From contig JAFABT010000042.1 of NCBI GenBank assembly GCA_023425905.1, forward strand, positions 1 to 14,867: DNA of 14,867 bases, written 5' to 3'. Below the pieces are notes generated by a model. The model was not told the origin of the DNA. It did no database searches and was given only the letters and a program-made list of their open reading frames with translations. Position numbers and translations under genes: made by a program. Every line of letters begins with the position of its first letter. Positions within the stretch are counted from its first letter, which is position 1. The stretch comes from Actinomycetes bacterium (GTDB lineage: Bacteria > Actinomycetota > Actinomycetes > Actinomycetales > Cellulomonadaceae). Shown here piece after piece: positions 6,695-12,185 of this stretch.

Positions 6695-7159
6695 TTAGAG
6701 GGCGGCGGGGAAGCCTAGTTGGCGCCAGGCTTCGTAGGTGGCGATCGACGCGGCGTTCGCGAGGTTGAGGGAGCGGCGGCCCTCGAGCATGGGGATGCGC
6801 ACCTCGGCCGTGATGCGGGGGTGCGCGAGGACGTCGGCAGGCAGACCATCAGGCTCGGGGCCGAACAGGAGCACGTCACCGTCGACGTAGTCGACGTCGG
6901 TGAAGCGCGCCCTCGTGTGCGTCGTGAAGGCGAAGACCCGCTGCCCCGGCAGCGCGTCGAGGCACGCGTCGAGGTCGGGGTGCACCGTGACGTGCGCGAG
7001 GTCGTGGTAGTCCAGACCGGCCCGGCGCAGCTTCGCCTCCGACATGTCGAAGCCGAGCGGCTCGACGAGGTGGAGGTGCGCGCCGGTCGCAGCGGCGAGC
7101 CGGATCGCGTTGCCGGTGTTGCCCGGGATGCAGGGGGCGAAGAAGACGATCGAGATCAC
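6695..7159 (-). CDS. trmL: tRNA (cytidine(34)-2'-O)-methyltransferase
   Basis: This 154-residue SPOUT-class enzyme methylates the 2'-hydroxyl of the wobble nucleotide of certain tRNAs (the leucine isoacceptors in E. coli) using S-adenosylmethionine, as a trefoil-knot homodimer. Family blocks run the whole length: PCIPGNTGNAIRL (9-21), PLGFDMSEAKLRRAGLDYHD (34-53), LLFGPEPDGLP (97-107) and the knot motif RSLNLANAASIATYEAWRQLG (129-149). The reading frame is open further upstream, but the family starts directly at the first beta strand (ISIVFF), so the GTG at 7159-7157 is chosen. It has no Shine-Dalgarno sequence and may be leaderless. The usual FGxETRGLP is GPEPDGLP here, a modest variation in the cofactor loop. 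It is convergent with the lacI-type gene and divergent from the GlsB-like gene. Confidence 0.92.
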   Translation of the reverse strand: MISIVFFAPCIPGNTGNAIRLAAATGAHLHLVEPLGFDMSEAKLRRAGLDYHDLAHVTVHPDLDACLDALPGQRVFAFTTHTRARFTDVDYVDGDVLLFGPEPDGLPADVLAHPRITAEVRIPMLEGRRSLNLANAASIATYEAWRQLGFPAAL

Positions 7160-7165
7160 GAAGCC

Positions 7166-7171
7166 ATAGTC
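7166..7171 (-). promoter_or_regulatory. Possible -10 element of leaderless trmL
   Basis: On the minus strand GACTAT, keeping A2 and T6 of TANNNT, is followed by six bases (GGCTTC) and the trmL GTG. No ribosome binding site is present. The geometry is the same as for recQ. Confidence 0.35.
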
Positions 7172-7245
7172 CCATCCACGTGTGAGGTCGAGCCCCCGAT
7201 CGGGTGATTCGGACATCTCGGCGTGCGAGGTGCCGCGATCGGTTC

Positions 7246-7251
7246 TAGCGT
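7246..7251 (+). promoter_or_regulatory. -10 element (TAGCGT) for the GlsB-like gene
   Basis: TAGCGT fits TANNNT, with the same flanks (CTAGCGTC) as the lacI promoter at 5506. The leader of about 36 bases ends in AAGGAG (7281-7286), seven bases before the ATG at 7294. No clear -35 is seen. Confidence 0.5.
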
Positions 7252-7293
7252 CATCTCCCGACGGCCTCACCGGCCGACGGAAGGAGAAGTCTC

Positions 7294-7566
7294 ATGGGTA
7301 TCGAGAGCATCATCGGTGCAATCGTCATCGGCCTCATCATCGGCGTCCTCGGGCGACTGTTCGCACGGGGCAAGCAGGACATCTCCATCCTGCTCACCAT
7401 CATCGTGGGCATCATCGCCGCATTCCTCGGCACGTTCCTCGCACGTGCCCTCGGCGTCGAGGACACGAACGGCATCGACTGGATCGAGCTCATCATCCAG
7501 ATCGTGCTCGCCGTGATCGGCGTCTCGATCGCCGCCAACCTCTCGGGCGGCCGACGTCGCGGCTGA
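7294..7566 (+). CDS. GlsB/YeaQ/YmgE-family small membrane protein
   Basis: This 90-residue, very hydrophobic protein has three membrane segments at about 4-22, 31-51 and 64-84. The family pattern is clear: GAIVIGLIIGVLGRLFARGKQ, in which the first helix is followed by a basic turn, then GIIAAFLGTFLARALG, and a final helix ending in basic residues (GGRRRG). The family is also labelled transglycosylase-associated protein and is linked to stress responses in several bacteria, but no biochemical activity is established. The ATG is supported by AAGGAG seven bases upstream. The gene stands alone between its own promoter and a strong hairpin at 7595-7631, so it is probably a single-gene transcript. 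Confidence 0.9.
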   Translation: MGIESIIGAIVIGLIIGVLGRLFARGKQDISILLTIIVGIIAAFLGTFLARALGVEDTNGIDWIELIIQIVLAVIGVSIAANLSGGRRRG

Positions 7567-7594
7567 CCCGGGCGGTCGGGTCAACCGGACGTGA

Positions 7595-7631
7595 CGAAGG
7601 GCCTCGGAGCACCACGCTCCGGGGCCCTTCG
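7595..7631. terminator. Strong 16-bp hairpin terminator between convergent genes
   Basis: Bases 7595-7610 pair with 7616-7631 over 16 positions with a single G-T wobble, around the 5-base loop ACCAC. It begins 28 bases after the stop of the GlsB-like gene and lies 40 bases from the end of the minus-strand hydrolase gene, so it can serve both. No T-run follows on either strand. Confidence 0.75.
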
Positions 7632-7650
7632 CCGTGCAGGGGTCGCGCGC

Positions 7651-7680
7651 TCAGTGCGGCTCAGCGCGGCTCAGCGCAGG
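7651..7680. repeat. Three 10-bp tandem repeats carrying minus-strand stop codons
   Basis: Three near-identical decamers (TCAGTGCGGC, TCAGCGCGGC, TCAGCGCAGG) stand side by side. Read on the minus strand each contains a TGA, and because the period is 10 the three stops fall in all three frames. The innermost one (7671-7673) ends the hydrolase gene. Confidence 0.7.
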
Positions 7681-9128
7681 ACGATGTCCCCCGTGCTCGG
7701 CGCCTCGTACGTCGCACGGACCTCGGCGTTCATCACCGCCGTGCCGTCCTCGCGGGTGCGGATCGTCACCGTGCGCCGCTGGGCGGCCGGGTAGGGCCGC
7801 AGCGAGAGCCTCCACTGCCCCGGCGCGGGACGGTCGACGCTCGCGAACATCCCGGTCGCAGCGGGCGTCCCGTGCGGACCCCACGGCCCGACGAGCGTCT
7901 GCTCGACCCACGTGCCGTGCCCCGCGCGGACGAGCACGTCGAGCCCGGCGATCCTCGCCGTGATCAGGTCCTCGAGCGGCCCAGGGTCGACCCGTAGGCG
8001 TGAGATGCCTTTCCACGTGCGGGCCAGGCGAAGGTCGCGTCCGACGAAGGGCAGGTCGCCGTGCGCACCGGCGCGCTCGACGCCCGGCGCCGGGAGCCGC
8101 AGCCCTGCGAGACGCGCCTCAAGGTCGGCCACGGCCGCGTCGTCGGCGGGCAGCGGACCGTCGGCCAGCTCCGGCAGCACCGCCCACACCGCGTCCATGA
8201 CCTCCTGCATCTGCGTCGTCCCCGCGGTCGCCGCGAAGACGAGGTCCGCGTCCGGCACGACGATGCAGAACTGCCCGAAAGACCCGTCGCCCCGGAACGC
8301 CCCATGCTGGCACAGCCACATCTGGTGGCCGTATCCCTGCAGCCAGTCCGGCGGGACGTCGAGCTGCGGCACCGGTGGTCCGCCGTCGGCCGACGCCTCC
8401 GCGACCCAGCCCTCCGGCAGCACCCTGCGGCCGCCGAACTCCCCGTCCTGCGCGAGCAGCACCCCGAGCGCGGCGATGTCGACCGTGCGGATCGAGAGCC
8501 CGAACCCACCGATGTCGATCCCCTGCGGGCTCTGCTCCCACGTCGCCCCGACGATGCCGAGCGGGTCGAGCAGCCGCGGCCGCACGTAGTCGAGCAGCCG
8601 CTCCCCCGTCACCCTCGCGAGGATCGCCGAGAGCACGTAGCTCGCCCCGGTGTCATAGACGAACCACGTCCCCGGCTCGCGCGGCACGGGCAGCGCGAGG
8701 AAGTTCCGCACCCAGTCGTCGCCGATGAGCGTGCGACCCATCGAGTCCTCCTCGTGGCCGGTGCGCATCGTGAGCAGGTCGCGCACGCGCATCGCCGCGA
8801 GATTCGCCGACGGGTCGCCGGGCACCTCGCCCGGGAAGAAGTCGACGACGCGGGCGTCGAAGTCGAGCAGGCCCTCGGCGCGGGCGAAGCCCGCGGCCAT
8901 CGCCGTCACGGTCTTCGACAGCGAGAACAGCTCGTGCCGCAGCTCAGGCCGGTAGGGGTCCCACCAGCCCTCCGCGACGACAGCGCCGTGGCGCAGCACC
9001 GTGAGCGAGTGCATCTCGTCGAGGCCGCCGAGCGTGTCGACGAGGCGGATCAGGGCACGCGACGGGACGCCTTCGTCCTCGGGCCGCGACCGGGGCAGGG
9101 TGGGGATGGTCTCCATGCCCATCATCAT
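7671..9128 (-). CDS. Serine hydrolase of the beta-lactamase fold (class C / S12 type)
   Basis: This protein has up to 485 residues. It carries the nucleophile motif S69-x-x-K72 (in FSLSKTVTAMAAG), a second-motif tyrosine Y158 (FVYDTGASYVLSAIL) in the place of the class C YxN, and a third active-site strand region near 275-286 (HGAFRGDGSFGQ). The family includes esterases, D-aminopeptidases and 6-aminohexanoate-oligomer hydrolases as well as true beta-lactamases. There is no signal peptide or lipobox, so it is probably cytoplasmic, which argues against a beta-lactam resistance role. Residues from about 330 on form an extra C-terminal region of no recognised family. The start is uncertain: ATG codons at residues 1, 2, 3 and 5 (9128 to 9114) lie without a clear ribosome binding site. 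It is transcribed divergently from the ABC operon. Confidence 0.88.
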   Translation of the reverse strand: MMMGMETIPTLPRSRPEDEGVPSRALIRLVDTLGGLDEMHSLTVLRHGAVVAEGWWDPYRPELRHELFSLSKTVTAMAAGFARAEGLLDFDARVVDFFPGEVPGDPSANLAAMRVRDLLTMRTGHEEDSMGRTLIGDDWVRNFLALPVPREPGTWFVYDTGASYVLSAILARVTGERLLDYVRPRLLDPLGIVGATWEQSPQGIDIGGFGLSIRTVDIAALGVLLAQDGEFGGRRVLPEGWVAEASADGGPPVPQLDVPPDWLQGYGHQMWLCQHGAFRGDGSFGQFCIVVPDADLVFAATAGTTQMQEVMDAVWAVLPELADGPLPADDAAVADLEARLAGLRLPAPGVERAGAHGDLPFVGRDLRLARTWKGISRLRVDPGPLEDLITARIAGLDVLVRAGHGTWVEQTLVGPWGPHGTPAATGMFASVDRPAPGQWRLSLRPYPAAQRRTVTIRTREDGTAVMNAEVRATYEAPSTGDIVLR

Positions 9129-9167
9129 CCCGCTCGAGCGACGCTGAGGTGCGGGACGTGCGCCGCG

Positions 9168-9198
9168 ATCGGCGGGATGAGGGCACGAATCGGCGGGA
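9168..9198. repeat. 10-bp direct repeat at 21-bp spacing between divergent genes
   Basis: ATCGGCGGGA occurs at 9168-9177 and 9189-9198, two helical turns apart. It lies between the start of the minus-strand hydrolase and the -10 at 9236 of the rightward operon. Tandem sites of this spacing can bind a regulator on one face of DNA, but a chance repeat is possible. Confidence 0.35.
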
Positions 9199-9235
9199 AC
9201 GCCCGAAGTCTCACTCTCCGACCGATTCAGTCTGC

Positions 9236-9241
9236 TACCGT
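9236..9241 (+). promoter_or_regulatory. -10 element (TACCGT) for the ABC transporter operon
   Basis: TACCGT fits TANNNT and sits in CTACCGTC, closely resembling CTAGCGTC at the promoters at 5506 and 7246. It is 119 bases before the small ORF at 9360 and 240 bases before the ABC ATPase gene. No convincing -35 is present. Confidence 0.4.
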
Positions 9242-9300
9242 CGCGCTGGCGCTCAGCGAAGGCCTTGACTACCCGACCACGCGGACGGCTGGCGCCTTGT

Positions 9301-9436
9301 GCGAGGGCGTGGCGGCATCACCCTCCCCGGCGTCGACGAGGAGGACGGTGACCAGGAGGATGGCTAAGCAGCTCATCCATACGACGCACGGCGATCAGCG
9401 CGGGGCAGCCGCTTCCGGCGAGGGCATGGCGGCATC
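9301..9436 (+). repeat. Diverged 117-nt tandem duplication upstream of the ABC gene
   Basis: A 19-bp segment at 9301-9319 recurs at 9418-9436 with one mismatch (G at 9309, A at 9426). The offset is 117 bases, a multiple of three. In the frame of the small ORF the similarity continues at protein level: EGVAASPSPASTRRTVTRR against EGMAASFTTRSTRPVRQR. Each copy ends about 40 bases before an ATG (9360 and 9476). Confidence 0.5.
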
Positions 9437-9476
9437 GTTCACGACGCGCAGTACACGACCTGTCAGGCAGCGGTGA
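9360..9476 (+). CDS. Possible 38-residue peptide coupled to the ABC ATPase gene
   Basis: The ATG at 9360 is closely preceded by AGGAGG (9354-9359, directly adjacent, so the spacing is poor; GAGGAGG at 9338-9344 is too far). It opens a 38-codon frame, MAKQLIHTTHGDQRGAAASG and on to PVRQR. Its TGA overlaps the ATG of the ABC ATPase gene in the sequence TGATG, the usual sign of translational coupling. The product is basic and polar, has no cysteines and no membrane segment, and resembles no family known to me. The same frame is open further upstream, with TTG 9297 and GTG 9309 as alternative starts, and includes the first copy of a repeat. It could be a leader peptide, a transported peptide precursor, or non-coding leader DNA. 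The main support is its position. Confidence 0.33.
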   Translation: MAKQLIHTTHGDQRGAAASGEGMAASFTTRSTRPVRQR

Positions 9477-10213
9477 TGGATGCGCCCGCGCCGCGGTCCT
9501 GCCTCACCTTGCAGCACGTGACGCAGGTCTACCCGCGGTTCACACTCGGCCCGCTCGATGTGACCTTCAGCCCTGGAGTCACAGGTCTGGTCGGAGCGAA
9601 CGGTGCGGGGAAGTCGACGCTGCTGCGTCTTCTCGTCGGCGCCGAGCTGCCGCGGTCAGGCCGTATCGACCGGCCGCGAGAGAGCCGAACGATCGGCTAT
9701 GTCCCGCAAGACTTCGCTGCGCCACCGCGGCAGCGCGTCTCAGGGGTGTTGGCCTTCGCGGCGTGGGCGCACGGCTTGTCGGCACCGGAGCGGTCTCGCG
9801 CAGTCGCGCACGTGGTCGATCAGCTGGATCTTGGTTCGCTGCTCGCGACTCCCTATGGCCGCCTCTCGGGAGGTCAGCAACGGCGGGTCGCGCTCGCGCA
9901 AGCCCTCGTCCATGACCCGCGGGTTCTCGTCCTCGACGAGCCCACGGCCGGTCTGGACCCGCTTCAGCGGGTCCAGGTGCGCGAGCTCGTCCGGGACACG
10001 GCGCAGGATCGCACCGTTGTCCTCAGCTCCCACCTCGGCGAAGACATCGAACCCCTCGCCCACCAGGTCGTCGTCCTCGTCGACGGATCGATGGCGTTCT
10101 GCGGGCTTCCGCAGGACCTCAGGGAGCGGGCGCGTCCTGGCGTGCCAGGCGACTCCGACTTCGAACGTGGCATCGTCTCCCTGCTCTCTCCCGTTGGCGG
10201 GGCACAGCGATGA
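9476..10213 (+). CDS. ABC transporter ATP-binding protein
   Basis: This nucleotide-binding subunit has about 245 residues and powers a membrane partner from the cytoplasmic side. Counting from the alternative GTG at 9473, Walker A is GANGAGKST (41-49), the Q-loop glutamine is Q79 (YVPQD), the signature is LSGGQ (131-135), Walker B is VLVLDEP with catalytic E156, the D-loop is GLD (160-162), and the switch histidine is H187 (SSH). All catalytic residues are present. The short form with one ATPase domain and the TAGLDPLQR segment are typical of ABC-2-type exporters and related two-gene systems. The ATG at 9476 is preferred over GTG 9473; it overlaps the stop of the small upstream frame. The stop overlaps the next gene (ATGA). 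Substrate and direction are unknown, though export is the usual role of this subfamily. Confidence 0.93.
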   Translation: MDAPAPRSCLTLQHVTQVYPRFTLGPLDVTFSPGVTGLVGANGAGKSTLLRLLVGAELPRSGRIDRPRESRTIGYVPQDFAAPPRQRVSGVLAFAAWAHGLSAPERSRAVAHVVDQLDLGSLLATPYGRLSGGQQRRVALAQALVHDPRVLVLDEPTAGLDPLQRVQVRELVRDTAQDRTVVLSSHLGEDIEPLAHQVVVLVDGSMAFCGLPQDLRERARPGVPGDSDFERGIVSLLSPVGGAQR

Positions 10214-11409
10214 GGAGCGCGGTCCGATCCGCCTTCGTCGGAGCGTGGTCGGGGGTCGTCATGATCATCGTGCAGGTCGTCAACGTCGTCTCGTCGCAGG
10301 GCGAGTTCACGAGCGACCAGCAGTTTCTGCTCGGCTACCTGGGCGGCGTCACGATGCTCGGGGGTGCACTCGTCGCCGGGCTTGCGGCTGTGGACGCGTC
10401 GAGGCTGTCCGGCGCAGCGAGCCCGTGGCCCAGCGGCCTGCCCAGGCTCCGTTCGCTCATCGCCGCGTGGGCGGTGAGCGCTGGCTCCGCATCCCTTGGA
10501 CACGTCCTCGCCGTCGTCGTCGTCGCCGTCTACAGCCAGCCCTATCCACGCCTGTCGGCGCTCGAGGTCGTCCTCGTCATGGCGGCACAGGTCCTCGCGC
10601 TCGGGGTCGCGGCCGGGATCGGGTCCGCGACCGGTAGGTTCTTCTCCCGCCCCGTGGCGGCGACCCTCGGCGCCGTCACGGCGTTCATCGTCCTCACGGC
10701 CGGTTCAGACTTCTCCGCGCCAGTCTGGGCCAACGTCGTCGGCACGCAGGTCCCGTTCCCGGGCATGGCGGCGTCACCGCCCTGGCACGCCGCCTACCTG
10801 GTGACGGCACTTGTGGCGACGGCGGCGCTCGTGTGGATGCCGTCGAGAGTCCTGCGTGGTGCGCGTGTCCCGACGACGGGGACCGGGGTCGCGCTGAGCG
10901 TCGCGCTCGTGACCCTTGTGCTCCCTCTCGGGACCGACCTCCACCGGTACACCCCACGGGACGACCTCCGGACTGAGTGCTCGCCGGCCACAGCGGAGCT
11001 CGACGTCTGCCTCATCGCCGAAGAGGAACTGTTCCATGACGACATCGCGTCCGCAGCACGTGCCATCGCCGCTGCGTCCCCCGGCGGGACGTTGCCGACG
11101 TGGGCGCCCGCCGAGATCGTCTCGACCAACCTGGACGGCAGCCTCGTCCCCGGCGACCGCGACTACATTCGCCCCGGGGTCGTCGCAGTCGGCTTGGAGG
11201 ACTTCGGCTCCCGGAACATCGATCCCCTCCAGCTCGCGCAGGCGTTCACACCCGATTACTGCGGTCAGGAGGATCTCGACGCCGCGCTCGACACGCTCAT
11301 CGACGCGCTCGCCTCGGTGATCGCGAGCCCAGGGACGGCGCCGCTCTCGGAGTCGGTCCTGTCGCCCGGCGCGGCGATCGCCGCGTGCGACAGCACTCTC
11401 ATGCCGTGA
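10210..11409 (+). CDS. ABC transporter membrane protein with C-terminal four-cysteine domain
   Basis: This 399-residue membrane protein has about seven hydrophobic segments (roughly 8-28, 40-61, 83-108, 117-138, 148-165, 193-210 and 223-241) followed by a soluble region of about 155 residues. All four cysteines (C257, C267, C351, C393) are in that C-terminal region. With a cytoplasmic N-terminus, seven spans put it outside the cell, where disulfides can form. The C-terminal region contains acidic stretches (EEELFHDD) and a LPTWAP segment. A C-terminal exoplasmic domain opening with a short Cys-containing block is something I recall from uncharacterised actinobacterial ABC permeases, but no named family is certain. 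The start codon overlaps the ABC ATPase stop (ATGA), and the stop overlaps the next start (GTGA), so it is very likely the permease of this transporter. Confidence 0.8.
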   Translation: MRSAVRSAFVGAWSGVVMIIVQVVNVVSSQGEFTSDQQFLLGYLGGVTMLGGALVAGLAAVDASRLSGAASPWPSGLPRLRSLIAAWAVSAGSASLGHVLAVVVVAVYSQPYPRLSALEVVLVMAAQVLALGVAAGIGSATGRFFSRPVAATLGAVTAFIVLTAGSDFSAPVWANVVGTQVPFPGMAASPPWHAAYLVTALVATAALVWMPSRVLRGARVPTTGTGVALSVALVTLVLPLGTDLHRYTPRDDLRTECSPATAELDVCLIAEEELFHDDIASAARAIAAASPGGTLPTWAPAEIVSTNLDGSLVPGDRDYIRPGVVAVGLEDFGSRNIDPLQLAQAFTPDYCGQEDLDAALDTLIDALASVIASPGTAPLSESVLSPGAAIAACDSTLMP

Positions 11410-12065
11410 GCCACGCCGCACGAGTCGGCCGCACGCTCCGGCACCCCGCTGTGACCGAGGCGTGGTTCGCCCGGCGCGCGCCAGTGGCCCTTGCGCTCTA
11501 CGTCGCCGCGGCATCGACGGTCGCGCTCTCGGGCGCACACCTGTGGCGACTCGGTCCGATCGAGCTCAGCGCACCGCTGGCGCCGGCGACCCTGGCGGCA
11601 ACTGCTGCTGCGACCGCGGTCATGCTCGGGGTCACCCCGTACGGCGCACCCGTCGTCCCTCGTTCGCCCCGAACCACGAGCTGGACCGTCGTGAACGCGC
11701 TCGTCCACAGCGTGCTCGGGGTGATCGCGACGCTGGTTGCCACGATCGGAGCGGGGCCCGCCGTGCGCGCCGGGGCGCTCACAGCCCTGCTCGTGCAGAT
11801 CGCCTGCGGGCTCGCGGCGCTCACGATCGTCCGCACCTACGACCTCGCACCCGCGGTCCCGGTGGCGGCGCTCCTCCTCACGCTCATGGCCTTCGCGAGG
11901 ATCGGCGACGAAGCGCCCTGGAACGCCCTCGTGGGCGTGGCGGGATCGCCCACAAGCGTCGTCACGGCGGCCTGCGCCGCGGGGCTCGCCCTCGGACTGC
12001 TCGCCCTCGACCCACGGCACGCCCTCGCGCTGCGCGCACCCGCCCAGTACCCGGCCACCCAGTAG
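11406..12065 (+). CDS. Multi-pass membrane protein, third gene of the ABC operon
   Basis: This 219-residue hydrophobic protein begins at a GTG overlapping the stop of the permease gene by four bases (GTGA). About six membrane segments are visible (27-45, 56-75, 96-117, 121-143, 150-165, 185-204). The N-terminal 24 residues are basic (RVGRTLRHP, FARRAP), as expected for a cytoplasmic start. No conserved catalytic motif is recognised and I cannot name a family. Translational coupling with the ATPase and permease genes suggests it is a second permease half or an accessory membrane subunit. With one ATPase gene and two different membrane genes, a heterodimeric membrane domain over an ATPase homodimer would be a reasonable architecture. 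The gene is followed by a strong hairpin at 12128-12166. Confidence 0.78.
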   Translation: MSHAARVGRTLRHPAVTEAWFARRAPVALALYVAAASTVALSGAHLWRLGPIELSAPLAPATLAATAAATAVMLGVTPYGAPVVPRSPRTTSWTVVNALVHSVLGVIATLVATIGAGPAVRAGALTALLVQIACGLAALTIVRTYDLAPAVPVAALLLTLMAFARIGDEAPWNALVGVAGSPTSVVTAACAAGLALGLLALDPRHALALRAPAQYPATQ

Positions 12066-12127
12066 CTGGGCGGGCACGAGGGGCCATTCCGCCGAGCAGC
12101 GCACCCCATGCCTCAGAAGGCGACGCG

Positions 12128-12166
12128 ACGCGACCCGACCCTCCGGCCAGGAGGATCGGGTCGCGT
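12128..12166. terminator. Strong bidirectional hairpin terminator
   Basis: Eleven perfect base pairs (12128-12138 with 12156-12166) are followed, after one C-A mismatch, by five more (12040-series arm CCTCC at 12140-12144 with GGAGG at 12150-12154), closing the loop GGCCA. It lies between the stop of the ABC operon (12065) and the stop of clpC on the other strand (12186), so it can end both transcripts. No long T-run follows. Confidence 0.8.
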
Positions 12167-12185
12167 GCTTCAGTGCGTGCGAGCG

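Noticed and set aside
7160..7270. N-terminal extension of trmL to an upstream start at 7270
   Set aside because: The extra residues match nothing in the family, and known TrmL proteins begin at the ISIVFF strand. The extension would also run over the promoter of the divergent gene.
7671..9128. Reading the SxxK hydrolase as a beta-lactam resistance gene
   Set aside because: No signal peptide or lipobox is present, and the third motif is not a clean KTG. The wider serine hydrolase family is the safer call.
9265..9351. Short TTG-started frame (arginine- and proline-rich) upstream of the ABC operon
   Set aside because: It has no ribosome binding site, low-complexity composition and no coupling to another gene.
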